A stretch of DNA of 64,000 nucleotides from Paracoccus sp. M683 (GTDB lineage: Bacteria; Pseudomonadota; Alphaproteobacteria; Rhodobacterales; Rhodobacteraceae). The notes beneath the pieces were generated by a model. That model ran no database searches and was not told the DNA's origin. It worked only from the letters and a program-made list of their open reading frames with translations. Both the position numbers and the translations under genes were made by a program. This document shows positions 1 to 8,885 of this stretch, piece after piece; the stretch's first letter is position 1, and each line of letters opens with the position of its first letter. Location of the stretch: contig NZ_VKDF01000003.1 in assembly GCF_007096355.1 (NCBI RefSeq), positions 62,001 to 126,000 on the forward strand, written 5' to 3'.

Positions 1-373
1 GCTGGTGCAGAAATTCCGCAAAATCCTCCAGATCGCGGGCCCGAACATCCAGCACGTAATCGGCATCGCCCGCGACCGAAAAGGCCGCACGGATCTGTGG
101 CTGCCGCTGGATGAACCGGGCGAAACTGTCATCAGTGCCTTGCCCGTGACTTTGCAGGTTCACCCGCGTGATGGCGCGAAAGCCAAAGCCCAGCTTGGCC
201 GCGCTCAGCCGCGCCGCATAGCCCCGGATCAGCCCCGCCTCTTCCAGCGCGGCCCGCCTGCGCGAGCATTGCGAGGGTGACAGGTTCACCACCTCGGCCA
301 ACGCGGCATTGGTCATCGAACCGTCGCGCTGCAATGCAGAAAGAATTGCAATGTCAAAGCTGTCTACGCTCAT
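1..373 (-). CDS. Lrp/AsnC family regulator (partial)
   Basis: Only the first ~124 codons are inside the window; the gene runs off the left edge. The translation starts MSVDSFDIAILSALQRDG and continues with a winged HTH (TNAALAEVVNLSPSQCSRRR) and the start of an effector/RAM-type domain (AAFSVAGDADYVLDVRA), the order seen in Lrp/AsnC proteins. It is divergent from the hpd gene with 127 bp between them, a usual arrangement for an Lrp-type regulator of aromatic amino acid breakdown. Regulation of hpd is inferred from position only. Confidence 0.85.
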   Translation of the reverse strand, partial: MSVDSFDIAILSALQRDGSMTNAALAEVVNLSPSQCSRRRAALEEAGLIRGYAARLSAAKLGFGFRAITRVNLQSHGQGTDDSFARFIQRQPQIRAAFSVAGDADYVLDVRARDLEDFAEFLHQ

Positions 374-500
374 ATCGTGCGGATAATCTCATTTTTGTGC
401 GATCTTTGTGCATATTGATCGTCGATCGGGCGCAGAATGCAAGCCTCATGCACGGGATTCATGGCATTTTTGTGGCAAGCCGAAACCAGAGGAGACTGCC

Positions 501-1613
501 ATGGGCCCGTTCCCGCATAACGCCCCGAAAGCCACGATCACGGCCGCCAATCCGGCCGGCACTGACGGGTTCGAGTTTGTCGAGTTCGCCCATCCGCAAC
601 CCGAGGTGCTGGATACGATCTTCCGCCAGATGGGCTTTACGCCGGTGGCGAAGCACAAGACCAGAAACATCACGCTGTATCGGCAGGGCGACATCAACTA
701 TCTGCTGAACGCCGACCCGGACGGGCATGCGGCACAGTTCGTCCGCGATCACGGCCCCTGTGCGCCCGCGATGGCCTGGCGCGTCGTCGACGCCCAGCAT
801 GCGCTGAAACGCGCTGTGGAACTGGGCGCCGAGGAATATACCGGCCCCGGCAAATCGCTGAACGTGCCGGCGGTGATCGGCATCGGCGGATCGCTGCTGT
901 ATTTCGTCGATACCTATGGCGACAAGGGCAGCTGCTATGATGCCGATTTCGACTGGCTGGCCGAGGCAAATCCCCGCCCCGAAGGTTTCGGCTTCTTCTA
1001 TCTCGACCACCTGACCCATAACGTCATTCGCGGCAATATGGACACCTGGTACAAGTTCTACCACGACGTGTTCAACTTCCGCGAAATCAAGTTCTTCGAC
1101 ATCAAGGGCAAGCAGACCGGCCTGACCAGCCGCGCCCTGACCAGCCCCGATGGCAAGATCCGCATCCCGATCAACGAAAGCGCGGACGAGAACAGCCAGA
1201 TCGAGGAATATCTGAAGGAATACAAGGGCGAAGGCATCCAGCATATCGCCATTGCCAGCAATGACATCTATGCAGGCACCGACGCGATTTCGGATGCCGG
1301 GATGGAATTCATGCCCGGACCGCCCGCCGTCTATTACGAGATGTCGAAAAAGCGCGTGACCGGCCATGACGAACCGCTGGAGCGGATGAAGAAGCACGGC
1401 ATCCTGATCGACGGCGAAGGCGTGGTTGGCGGCGGCGAAACCCGCATCCTGTTGCAGATCTTCTCGAAAACGGTGATCGGCCCGATCTTCTTCGAATTCA
1501 TCCAGCGCAAGGGCGATGACGGCTTTGGCGAGGGCAATTTCCGCGCCCTCTTCGAATCGATCGAGGAAGACCAGATCCGCCGGGGCGTGCTCAAGGCCGA
1601 AGCCGCCGAATAA
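501..1613 (+). CDS. hpd: 4-hydroxyphenylpyruvate dioxygenase
   Basis: Converts 4-hydroxyphenylpyruvate to homogentisate in tyrosine and phenylalanine breakdown; cytosolic Fe(II) enzyme. The 370-residue product has two glyoxalase-type halves. The three predicted iron ligands are visible: H170 in DHLTHNV, H248 in IQHIAIASND and E332 in PIFFEFIQRKGDDGFG, followed by the GFGEGNF signature. The ATG at 501 was chosen because AGAGGAG lies just upstream and length then fits the family; an upstream in-frame ATG at 408 would add 31 unrelated residues. An Lrp/AsnC gene diverges upstream and a terminator-like hairpin follows. Confidence 0.96.
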   Translation: MGPFPHNAPKATITAANPAGTDGFEFVEFAHPQPEVLDTIFRQMGFTPVAKHKTRNITLYRQGDINYLLNADPDGHAAQFVRDHGPCAPAMAWRVVDAQHALKRAVELGAEEYTGPGKSLNVPAVIGIGGSLLYFVDTYGDKGSCYDADFDWLAEANPRPEGFGFFYLDHLTHNVIRGNMDTWYKFYHDVFNFREIKFFDIKGKQTGLTSRALTSPDGKIRIPINESADENSQIEEYLKEYKGEGIQHIAIASNDIYAGTDAISDAGMEFMPGPPAVYYEMSKKRVTGHDEPLERMKKHGILIDGEGVVGGGETRILLQIFSKTVIGPIFFEFIQRKGDDGFGEGNFRALFESIEEDQIRRGVLKAEAAE

Positions 1614-1633
1614 CCCGGTCCCGACCAGACCCG

Positions 1634-1658
1634 CGCCCGGCCTCTGTGCCGGGCGTTT
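1634..1658 (+). terminator. hairpin after hpd
   Basis: An 8-bp inverted repeat CGCCCGGC / GCCGGGCG with a 6-nt loop followed by TTT sits between hpd and the Rieske gene. It could end part of the hpd transcript or be an attenuator, since the next gene starts only 19 bp later on the same strand. Confidence 0.55.
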
Positions 1659-1676
1659 CCCATGCAAGGAACCCAG

Positions 1677-2036
1677 ATGGCCTGGACCGACTACAGCACC
1701 GCGCCCGATCCCGGCACGCCCGTGACCCGGCTGGACGATCTGCAAGGCGCAATGACGCTGCTGCTCTCGACCGAAAAGGGCGAATTTCCGCTGCTGCTGG
1801 TGCGTGCGGGTGATGCGGTGCATGGTTATGTCAACGCCTGCCCGCATCAATACCTGCCGCTTGATTATCGCGGCCCTCAGATCCTGTCGGCTGATGGTGC
1901 ACGGCTGATGTGCACCGGTCACGGCGCCCAGTTCGACGCGGCAACCGGCGACCCGATAGAGGGTGCCGATTGCGCTTTGGACCGTGTGCCCCTGACCCTA
2001 TCGGGCGACATGATCCATATCGGGCACGAAAGCTGA
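1677..2036 (+). CDS. Rieske [2Fe-2S] domain protein
   Basis: Small 119-residue protein consisting of little more than a Rieske fold. The cluster-binding signatures are CPHQYLPLDYRG and CTGHGAQFD, i.e. C-x-H and C-x2-H, as in ferredoxin components of dioxygenases and NirD-like proteins. No catalytic domain is present, so it probably passes electrons to a partner oxygenase or reductase that is not obvious here. The start at 1677 is preferred over 1662 because AAGGA lies six bases upstream of it. It follows hpd, which suggests but does not prove a link to aromatic catabolism. Confidence 0.85.
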   Translation: MAWTDYSTAPDPGTPVTRLDDLQGAMTLLLSTEKGEFPLLLVRAGDAVHGYVNACPHQYLPLDYRGPQILSADGARLMCTGHGAQFDAATGDPIEGADCALDRVPLTLSGDMIHIGHES

Positions 2037-2050
2037 ACCGCTCCTCGCTT

Positions 2051-2096
2051 TGATCCAAATATCCTGCGGGGGTTGGGGGGCTGCAAAAGCCCCCCT
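2051..2096 (+). repeat. AAATATCC-hairpin intergenic element, copy 1
   Basis: The segment reads GATCCAAATATCC, a G-rich stretch, then the hairpin GGGGGG-CTGCAAAA-GCCCCCC. The same plan (AAATATCC, G-rich, G/C hairpin) recurs near 28.26, 28.85 and 63.38 kb, with degenerate copies near 6.53 and 62.97 kb. It lies between the Rieske and SDR genes and may act as a terminator. Confidence 0.7.
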
Positions 2097-2175
2097 GCGA
2101 CGATGCCCCATTCGCATGGATCGACATTCGCGCCCCGTCATGCTGATCTGGCATTCGTGCATATGGGGGACAGTC

Positions 2176-2949
2176 ATGACCAAAACAGTTCTGATCACAG
2201 GCGCAGGCTCGGGCTTTGGCCGGGGTGTGGCACTTGGGCTTGCGCGGGCGGGGCACAAGGTGATCGCCTCGTGCCAGATCTGGCCGCAAGTCACTGACCT
2301 GCGGGCCGAGGCCGCGCGCGAGGGGCTGGACCTCAAGGTCATCAAGCTGGACGTGCTGTCCGAGATCGACCGAAATCACGCGCTGGCGCTGGATTTCGAC
2401 ACGCTGTTCAACAATGCGGGGATCATGGAATCCGGTCCGGTCGCGGAACTGCCGCCGGAAATCACCCGCCGCATCTTCGATACCAATGTTTTCGCCGCGC
2501 TGGACATGGCACAGGGCGCCGCACGGAAATTCATCCGCGCCGGGGCGGGGCGCATCGTCTGGACATCCTCTGTTGCCGGGCTGGTCAAGGTGCCCTGGGA
2601 CGGCGCCTATTCCGCCAGCAAATTCGCTGTCGAGGGCTTCTGCCTGGCCCTGCGCGAGGAACTGGCCCCCTATGGCGTCCAGGTCTGCACCATCAATCCC
2701 GGCGCCTATCGCACCGGTTTCAACGATACCGGGATGGAGGCGCAGGACCAATGGTGGGCGCAGGGCGAGCGGGTAATGGATCACTGGCCCGTGCGCGAAC
2801 TGACCCGCCAGGCCGACCCCTCGGAAATGGTCGCCGCGATGATCCGCGTCCTGACCGAGGACAACCCACCCTATCGCACCGTGCTGCCCAAACCGGCCGA
2901 GGACATGGCCCGGCGTGAACAGATCGAGGAATGGGACCGCCGGGTATGA
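2176..2949 (+). CDS. SDR family oxidoreductase
   Basis: 257-residue short-chain dehydrogenase/reductase. The dinucleotide-binding motif TGAGSGFG is near residue 9, NNAG near residue 80, and the catalytic Ser and YSASK Tyr/Lys near residues 130-150; a Pro-Gly-type TINPGAYRT follows. The substrate is not predictable. The ATG at 2176 is used because it is followed immediately by the Rossmann strand; an upstream in-frame start would read through the intergenic repeat. Its stop overlaps the next gene's start (ATGA), so the two are probably translated together. Confidence 0.92.
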   Translation: MTKTVLITGAGSGFGRGVALGLARAGHKVIASCQIWPQVTDLRAEAAREGLDLKVIKLDVLSEIDRNHALALDFDTLFNNAGIMESGPVAELPPEITRRIFDTNVFAALDMAQGAARKFIRAGAGRIVWTSSVAGLVKVPWDGAYSASKFAVEGFCLALREELAPYGVQVCTINPGAYRTGFNDTGMEAQDQWWAQGERVMDHWPVRELTRQADPSEMVAAMIRVLTEDNPPYRTVLPKPAEDMARREQIEEWDRRV

Positions 2950-3247
2950 GCCTGTATGTCACGGCCCGGTTCCGCGCCCGTGCGGGGCAGGCCGATCAAC
3001 TGATCCCGCTGCTGGTCGAACTGGCCGATCACAGTCGGACCGAACCCGGTTGTCTGTCCTATGACTATTTCCGCTCGGGCGACCGATTTACCTCATTCGA
3101 GCATTGGGCAACGCCTCAGGCCGAAACGGGCCATAACCAGACCGCTTATCTGGACGCGATTCTGACCCGGATTCTGCCCCTGCTGGACGGACGCCCCGAG
3201 GTGACGCGCTGGTCGCGCCTTTCACAAGATGATGATCGTGGAAGGAC

Positions 3248-3269
<22 letters not shown>
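2946..3269 (+). CDS. ABM-type monooxygenase family protein
   Basis: 107-residue protein of the antibiotic biosynthesis monooxygenase (ABM) ferredoxin-like fold, opening MSLYVTARFRARAG and containing the family-type TEPGCLSYDYFRS and FEHWATPQA segments. These proteins act on quinone-like or heme substrates or are uncharacterised. The start overlaps the SDR stop. The last ~7 codons, including the stop, lie inside the tRNA-Thr gene on the other strand, so the C-terminal tail may be a by-product of reading into the tRNA. Confidence 0.85.
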
Positions 3270-3322
<53 letters not shown>

Positions 3323-3471
3323 ATCGGTGAGCGGCGTTTAGACAAAGCCGCGTCAGGGCGCAAGGGGCCGTCGCGCAAAAAATCGGCGGAACTGCATCGG
3401 ACCCAAGGTTACAGCCTTGCCGCATGCGGTGAAAACTGGACTGCGCCGCGCCGCGAGGGTAACAGGGGCCG

Positions 3472-3648
3472 ATGAATGACAAACGCCCCAACGGCCCGAC
3501 ACGGGACAGCCGCGACGATCGGCTGCGCGCGGCGCTGCGTGCCAATCTTGCGCGGCGCAAGGCGCAGGCAAGGGCACGTGCGGCGCAGGGCGGCGAGTCG
3601 GATGACACCGACGCCGATCCGACGGACCAGACAAAGAAGGACGAGTAG
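3472..3648 (+). CDS. 58-residue charged protein upstream of murA
   Basis: Short ORF beginning [20 protein letters not shown] and ending DQTKKDE. It is highly charged: an Arg/Ala-rich helix ([16 protein letters not shown]) followed by an acidic tail ([11 protein letters not shown]). It ends two bases before murA's ATG, so it is probably co-transcribed and coupled. A comparable small ORF ahead of murA is familiar from Rhodobacteraceae genomes, which supports it being real. Function unknown. Confidence 0.72.
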   Translation: MNDKRPNGPTRDSRDDRLRAALRANLARRKAQARARAAQGGESDDTDADPTDQTKKDE

Positions 3649-3650
3649 AG

Positions 3651-4931
3651 ATGGATCAGATCATCGTGCAGGGCAACGGGGCGCTTCACGGCGAAATCCC
3701 GATCGCCGGCGCCAAGAATGCCTGTCTGGCACTGATGCCGGCAACGCTTTTGTCGGACGAGCCGCTGACGCTGACCAATGCGCCACGCCTGTCGGATATC
3801 CGCACGATGACCGATCTGCTGGAATCGCTTGGCGCCGAGGTGACCTCGATGCAGGACGGGCGGGTTCTGGCCATGTCCTCGCATGATCTGACCAACCTGA
3901 CCGCCGATTACGACATCGTGCGCAAGATGCGGGCCTCTAATCTGGTGCTGGGGCCGCTGCTGGCGCGGGCGGGGCAGGCGGTGGTGTCGCTGCCCGGCGG
4001 CTGTGCCATTGGCTCGCGGCCCATGGATCTGCATATTTCGGGGCTGGAGGCGCTTGGCGCCCAGATCGAACTGAAAGACGGCTATCTGCATGCCAAGGCG
4101 CCGGGCGGGCTGAAGGGTGCGGTGATCGACCAGCGTTTCGCCTCGGTCGGGGCCACCGAGAATATCGTCATGGCCGCCACCCTGGCCAAGGGCACGACGG
4201 TGTTGAAGAACGCCGCGCGCGAACCGGAAATCGTCGATCTGGTCCGCTGCCTGCGCGCCATGGGCGCCCAGATCGAGGGCGAGGGCACGGCGACCATCAC
4301 CGTTCAGGGCGTCGATCGCCTGCATGGCGCGACGCACCCTGTCGTGGTCGACCGGATCGAGCTTGGCACCTATATGATCGCCCCCGCCATTGCCGGCGGC
4401 GAGGTGGAACTGCTGGGCGGGCGGATCGAGCTGATCGAGGCTTTCTGCGAGAAGCTGGATCAGGCCGGTGTCGCGGTCGAACAGACCAATCGCGGCCTCA
4501 AGGTGGCGCGCAAGAACGGCCGCATCCGTGCGGTCGACGTAAAGACCGAGGTTTTCCCCGGCTTTCCCACTGATCTACAGGCGCAGATGATGGCGCTGAT
4601 GTGCACCGCCGAAGGCACCAGCATGCTGGAGGAAACCATCTTCGAGAATCGCTTCATGCATGCGCCGGAACTGATGCGCATGGGGGCCCGGATCGACGTG
4701 CATGGCGGCCATGCCACTGTGACCGGGGTGGAACGTCTGAAGGGCGCGCCGGTCATGGCGACCGATCTGCGCGCCTCGGTCAGCCTGATCCTTGCGGGGC
4801 TGGCTGCCGAAGGGGAAACCATCGTCAGCCGCGTCTATCATCTGGATCGCGGCTATGAACATGTCGTGCGCAAACTGCGCGGCGTTGGCGCAAAGATCGA
4901 GCGCGTGAAGGAAGGCCAGCACCATGACTGA
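3651..4931 (+). CDS. murA: UDP-GlcNAc 1-carboxyvinyltransferase
   Basis: Transfers enolpyruvate from PEP to UDP-N-acetylglucosamine, the first committed step of peptidoglycan synthesis; cytosolic. 426 residues, typical length. Starts [16 protein letters not shown] with the substrate-contacting [10 protein letters not shown] near residue 20, and the catalytic Cys at position 118 within [11 protein letters not shown] (the site alkylated by fosfomycin). The C-terminal [10 protein letters not shown] region is present. The DUF2948 gene overlaps its end by 8 bp. Confidence 0.98.
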   Translation: MDQIIVQGNGALHGEIPIAGAKNACLALMPATLLSDEPLTLTNAPRLSDIRTMTDLLESLGAEVTSMQDGRVLAMSSHDLTNLTADYDIVRKMRASNLVLGPLLARAGQAVVSLPGGCAIGSRPMDLHISGLEALGAQIELKDGYLHAKAPGGLKGAVIDQRFASVGATENIVMAATLAKGTTVLKNAAREPEIVDLVRCLRAMGAQIEGEGTATITVQGVDRLHGATHPVVVDRIELGTYMIAPAIAGGEVELLGGRIELIEAFCEKLDQAGVAVEQTNRGLKVARKNGRIRAVDVKTEVFPGFPTDLQAQMMALMCTAEGTSMLEETIFENRFMHAPELMRMGARIDVHGGHATVTGVERLKGAPVMATDLRASVSLILAGLAAEGETIVSRVYHLDRGYEHVVRKLRGVGAKIERVKEGQHHD

Positions 4932-5400
4932 CGCAAGTTTTCTGGATGCCGGTCCCGACACGCCTCTGACCTTGAAGGCCGAGGACGAGGCCGATCTGAA
5001 GATCATCGCGGCGCTGGCGCAGGATGCGATCCTGCCCGCCAACGAAATATCTTACGATCCGCGCAAACGACAGCTGGCCCTGCTGATCAACCGCTTCCGT
5101 TGGGAAGATGTCGATGCCGCGCGCCGCGAGGGGCGCCCCTTTGAACGGGTTCGGGCGTTGCTGGTGCTGGGCGATGTGCTTCGGGTGCAAAGCGATGGCG
5201 TGGACCGCGATGCCGATACGGTGCTGGAACTGCTGACGATCGGATGGCAGGCCGGGCAGGACGGCACCGGCCGGCTGCTGCTGGAATTTGCCGGCGACGG
5301 CACGCTGGCGGCAGATGTCGAATGCATCAATATCGACCTGCGCGACGTGACCAAACCTTACATCGCCCCCTCGGGCAAGGCACCACATCACCCCGAATGA
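4924..5400 (+). CDS. DUF2948 family protein
   Basis: 158-residue protein starting [17 protein letters not shown]; the [17 protein letters not shown] and NRFRWED segments resemble the uncharacterised DUF2948 family that lies next to murA in alphaproteobacteria. No catalytic motif or membrane segment seen. It overlaps murA by 8 bp and is overlapped by the following acetyltransferase (ATGA), so murA-DUF2948-GNAT-HAD looks like one operon. Function unknown. Confidence 0.85.
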   Translation: MTDASFLDAGPDTPLTLKAEDEADLKIIAALAQDAILPANEISYDPRKRQLALLINRFRWEDVDAARREGRPFERVRALLVLGDVLRVQSDGVDRDADTVLELLTIGWQAGQDGTGRLLLEFAGDGTLAADVECINIDLRDVTKPYIAPSGKAPHHPE

Positions 5401-5882
5401 TCATCTGGCGGCTGACCCCTGACCGCGCCGATGAATGGCGCGCGATCCGACTGGCGGCCCTGCGCGACGCGCCTGATGCCTTTGATGCAACGCTTGCCGA
5501 ATGGCAGGACCGACCATTGGCCGATTTCGCCGAACGACTGGCCGAGGTCCCGACATTCGCCGCCGGTGACCATCCGGGCAGGCCGCTGGCGACGGCATCC
5601 TGGCTGCCAGGCCTTGATGATCGCGACCGCAAACGCGGTTGGCTGCTGGGTGTCTTTGCGCGACCCGAGGCGCGCGGGCAAGGCCATGCAACGGCGGTCA
5701 TTCATGCTGTGCTGGCCGATGCTGCCCGGCAAGGCATGACCTCGATGGGTCTCAATGTCCGCGATACGGCCCCTCATGCGCAGGCGCTGTATCGCCGGCT
5801 TGGGTTTCGCGCCACCGCCCGGCAGGGCATCACCAATGCGCGCGGCCTGCCCGAAACCGAGATGTTGAAAGATCTGCCATGA
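5397..5882 (+). CDS. GNAT family N-acetyltransferase
   Basis: 161-residue acetyltransferase of the GNAT fold. The N-terminal RLTPDRADEWRAIRLAALRD helix-loop and the acetyl-CoA pyrophosphate-binding loop EARGQGHATA (Q/R-x-x-G-x-G/A type, near residue 97) are clear, followed by the C-terminal AQALYRRLGF motif. Substrate unknown. ATG at 5397 overlaps the DUF2948 stop and was preferred to an upstream in-frame start inside that gene. Confidence 0.9.
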   Translation: MIIWRLTPDRADEWRAIRLAALRDAPDAFDATLAEWQDRPLADFAERLAEVPTFAAGDHPGRPLATASWLPGLDDRDRKRGWLLGVFARPEARGQGHATAVIHAVLADAARQGMTSMGLNVRDTAPHAQALYRRLGFRATARQGITNARGLPETEMLKDLP

Positions 5883-6505
5883 TGCTGACGGCCGATGCGC
5901 TTGCCTTCGATATGGATGGCACCCTGGTCGATTCTCACCCGGTCATCATCGCCTCATGGACCGAATGGGCCGAGCGCCGGGGACTGAACCCGCAAGATGT
6001 CATCGACTTCTGCCCCGGTCGACCGCTGCACCGCATCATCGGCCATTTCGCCCCCGATGCCGATCTGATGGCCGAGGCGCGATGGGTGCTGGACCGGCTG
6101 CCGCGGCTGGAACATCTGCTGCGTCCTGTGCCCGGCGCCAGCGACCTGCTGGCCAGCCTTGCACCGGGCGAATGGGCGCTGGTCACCTCGGCCCCTTCGG
6201 ATCTGGCGCGGCGCTGGATGGGCATCTGCAACCTGCCGCTGCCGCCGCTGGTGATCACTGCCGATGACGTCGCCCATCCGAAACCGGACCCACAACCCTT
6301 TGCCCTGGCCGCCATGCAGCTTGGCCACGACCCCGCCCGCATGCTGGCATTCGAGGATTCCCACGCCGGTCTGGCCTCGGCCCGCGCCGCCGGAATGCCG
6401 ACCATCGGCCTTGGCGGCGCCGAGGGCAGCGCGGCCAGCATTCGCGACTATATGATCGTGACGCGTCAGCCCGGCCCGGCCATCCAGCTGAAGATCGCCG
6501 GCTAA
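5879..6505 (+). CDS. HAD family hydrolase
   Basis: 208-residue haloacid dehalogenase-type phosphatase. Motif I is FDMDGTLVDS with the nucleophile and acid/base Asp residues; motif II is LVTSAPS; the lysine is in AHPKPDP; motif IV is FEDSHAGLASARAAG. A short helical cap lies between motifs I and II, as in phosphoglycolate phosphatase-like sugar-phosphate phosphatases. Substrate unknown. Start overlaps the GNAT stop by ATGA. Confidence 0.92.
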   Translation: MMLTADALAFDMDGTLVDSHPVIIASWTEWAERRGLNPQDVIDFCPGRPLHRIIGHFAPDADLMAEARWVLDRLPRLEHLLRPVPGASDLLASLAPGEWALVTSAPSDLARRWMGICNLPLPPLVITADDVAHPKPDPQPFALAAMQLGHDPARMLAFEDSHAGLASARAAGMPTIGLGGAEGSAASIRDYMIVTRQPGPAIQLKIAG

Positions 6506-6528
6506 GTGCCTCGCTGGCCCTCTCACCC

Positions 6529-6548
6529 GTGCCCAAATATCCAAATTC
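6529..6548 (+). repeat. degenerate AAATATCC element, copy 2
   Basis: The intergenic text CCCAAATATCCAAATTCC carries the AAATATCC core of the repeat but lacks the G-rich hairpin. It is probably a decayed copy and lies between the HAD gene and hisD. Confidence 0.35.
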
Positions 6549-6630
6549 CGCGCCTGCCATCCGCGCCAACGCCCCGGCTTGAGCCCCCCGTCCCAAGCCG
6601 TTAACAAGGCGCGAGCGCGGGGGAACAGAC

Positions 6631-7944
6631 ATGCCGATTTCGCTGAACACCACCGATCCCGATTTCGAGGCAGGCTTTGCCGCCATGCTGTCGATGAAAC
6701 GCGAGGATTCGGCTGATGTGAATGATGTGGTCTCGGCGATCATCGCGGATGTCCGGGCGCGGGGCGATGCGGCCCTGTGCGACCTGACCGCCCGGTTCGA
6801 CCGGCTGGACCTGACCCCCGGCATGCTGCGTTTTTCCCCGCAGGAAATCGCCGCCGAAACCGCCAGGGTCGCCCCCGAGGACCGCGCGGCCCTGCAAATG
6901 GCTGCTGAACGCATCCGTGCCTATCACGCCCGCCAGATGCCCGATGACGCGCAATGGACCGACCCCGAAGGCGCGACGCTTGGCTGGCGCTGGACACCGG
7001 TTTCCGCCGCTGGACTTTACGTGCCGGGCGGGCAGGCGGCCTATCCCTCGTCCGTGCTGATGAATGCCATCCCGGCGCGGGTCGCGGGGGTGGAACGGCT
7101 GGTTATCTGCGTCCCGACACCAGGGGGCGTGATCAATCCGCTGGTGCTGCTGGCCGCGCAACTGGCGGGCGTCGACGAGATCTATCGCATCGGCGGGGCG
7201 CAGGCGGTGGCCGCCATGGCCTATGGCACGCAGACGATTGCCGCAGTGGACAAGATCACCGGGCCCGGCAATGCCTATGTCGCGGCGGCCAAGCGGCAGG
7301 TCTTTGGCCGTGTCGGCATCGACATGATCGCCGGTCCGTCCGAAGTGCTGATCATCGCCCAGGGCGCGCAGAACCCCGACTGGATCGCGCTGGACCTGCT
7401 GGCACAGGCCGAACATGACGCCGATGCGCAGTCGATCCTGATCACCACCGATCAAGACCTGGCCCGCGCTGTCGCCAATGCGGTTGATCGCCTGCTGCCG
7501 ACGCTGCCGCGCGCCGAAATTGCCGGTGCAAGCTGGCGCGATTATGGCACCATTATCATCGCCCGCGACCTGGCCGAAGCCGCCCGCCTGTCGGATCGCA
7601 TCGCGCCCGAGCATCTGGAACTGCTGGTCGATGACCCCGAAGCGCTGGCCACCCAATGCAACCACGCCGGGGCGATCTTTCTTGGCGCCTTCACCCCCGA
7701 AGCCGTGGGCGATTACGTCAGCGGCCCGAATCACGTGCTGCCCACCGCGCGCTCGGCCCGGTTCTCGTCGGGCCTGTCGGTGATGGATTTTCTGAAACGC
7801 ACCACGATTGCCCGTCTGACCCCCGGTGCGCTGGTCGCAATTGGCGGCGCCGCCGTGCGCCTTGCCGCATCAGAGGGCTTGCAGGCGCATGGCCAATCGG
7901 TTCAGGCTCGGCTGAACCAGTTGAATGAGAAGGGGGACGAATGA
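6631..7944 (+). CDS. hisD: histidinol dehydrogenase
   Basis: Catalyses the two-step NAD-dependent oxidation of L-histidinol to L-histidine, the last step of histidine synthesis; Zn enzyme. 437 residues, full length. Recognisable signatures are GLYVPGGQAAYPS, TGPGNAYVAAAK, AGPSEVLIIA, AQAEHDADAQS, the catalytic-region APEHLEL and the GPNHVLPT loop. It is followed by UPF0262 (ATGA overlap) and a phosphatase, an order I know from related genomes. Confidence 0.98.
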   Translation: MPISLNTTDPDFEAGFAAMLSMKREDSADVNDVVSAIIADVRARGDAALCDLTARFDRLDLTPGMLRFSPQEIAAETARVAPEDRAALQMAAERIRAYHARQMPDDAQWTDPEGATLGWRWTPVSAAGLYVPGGQAAYPSSVLMNAIPARVAGVERLVICVPTPGGVINPLVLLAAQLAGVDEIYRIGGAQAVAAMAYGTQTIAAVDKITGPGNAYVAAAKRQVFGRVGIDMIAGPSEVLIIAQGAQNPDWIALDLLAQAEHDADAQSILITTDQDLARAVANAVDRLLPTLPRAEIAGASWRDYGTIIIARDLAEAARLSDRIAPEHLELLVDDPEALATQCNHAGAIFLGAFTPEAVGDYVSGPNHVLPTARSARFSSGLSVMDFLKRTTIARLTPGALVAIGGAAVRLAASEGLQAHGQSVQARLNQLNEKGDE

Positions 7945-8423
7945 GCCGCCTCAGCAAGATCGAGATCGACGATTCCGCCCTGCCTCCGGCCACGCCCGAG
8001 ATGGAACAGGAACGCCGCGTGGCCATCTTCGACCTGCTCGAAGACAACAGCTTTTCCGTGCCCGGCCGCGACGGCCAGCCCGTGCCCGATGGCCCCTATG
8101 TCCTGGATCTCGCTATTCGCGAGGGGCGGCTGGTCTTTGACCTGAACAACGAACAGGCCGAGAAAGTGGCCGAGTTCCACCTGTCGCTTGGCCCTTTCAG
8201 GCAGGTGACCAAGGATTATTTCCAGATCTGCGAAAGCTATTTCGACGCGGTCAAGAAGCTGCCCCCCGCCCAGATCGAAGCGATCGACATGGCGCGTCGC
8301 GGCATCCATAACGAGGGCGCCCGCACCCTTCAGGAACGGCTTGAGGGCAAGGCCTCGCTTGATATCGACACGGCGCGGCGGCTGTTCACGCTGATCTGCG
8401 CGCTGATCCCGCAGAAGGTCTGA
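7941..8423 (+). CDS. UPF0262 family protein
   Basis: 160-residue soluble protein, MSRLSKIEIDDSALPPATPE, with the conserved LGPFRQVTKDYFQICESYF and MARRGIHNEGA segments of UPF0262, a family found in alphaproteobacteria. No function is established. Translationally coupled to hisD by a 4-bp overlap and three bases from the following phosphatase gene. Confidence 0.9.
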   Translation: MSRLSKIEIDDSALPPATPEMEQERRVAIFDLLEDNSFSVPGRDGQPVPDGPYVLDLAIREGRLVFDLNNEQAEKVAEFHLSLGPFRQVTKDYFQICESYFDAVKKLPPAQIEAIDMARRGIHNEGARTLQERLEGKASLDIDTARRLFTLICALIPQKV

Positions 8424-8426
8424 TAG

Positions 8427-8885
8427 ATGGCGGCGGACATCCCCGGCTCGGTGCTGTTCTGCTGTGACCACAACGCCATCCGTTCGCCCATGGCGGAAGG
8501 GATGATGAAGAAATTTTATGGTCGCGCCGCCTATGTTCAATCCGCCGGGGTCAAGAACGACCTTGAGATTGACGGTTTCGCCGTCACCGTCTGCGACGAA
8601 ATCGGCGTCACGCTGAACAATCACCGCACCCGCAGTTTCGAGGAAATGCAGGCTTGGGGCGACGATCTGGGCGGGTTCGATCTGGTGGTCGCGCTGTCGC
8701 CTGCCAGTCAGCGGCTGGCGCTGGAAATGACGCGGCTGTTCCATCTTGAGGTGGAATACTGGCCGATCATGGACCCGACCGGCATGGCCGAGGGGCGCGA
8801 TGCCAAATTGGCCATGTATCGCCAGACCCGTGACCAGATCCGCAAGACCATGATCAACCGCTTCGGCCCCCCGGTCGAAGGCTAA
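8427..8885 (+). CDS. low-molecular-weight phosphatase-like protein
   Basis: 152 residues with the fold signature of LMW protein-tyrosine phosphatase / arsenate reductase. The P-loop CDHNAIRS keeps the C-x5-R-S frame (C13, R19, S20), and a later WPIMDPTG supplies the Asp-Pro general-acid motif but without the Tyr-Tyr usual in LMW-PTPs. It sits directly behind UPF0262 and hisD, so it is probably a conserved housekeeping phosphatase rather than an arsenic gene; no other ars genes are near. Its stop overlaps the stop of the convergent transporter gene. Confidence 0.82.
   Translation: MAADIPGSVLFCCDHNAIRSPMAEGMMKKFYGRAAYVQSAGVKNDLEIDGFAVTVCDEIGVTLNNHRTRSFEEMQAWGDDLGGFDLVVALSPASQRLALEMTRLFHLEVEYWPIMDPTGMAEGRDAKLAMYRQTRDQIRKTMINRFGPPVEG

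Noticed and set aside
459-1922. Long minus-strand ORF opposite hpd
   Set aside because: It is the antisense reading of hpd and the Rieske gene; the translation has no recognisable domain, and hpd on the plus strand has all its catalytic residues.
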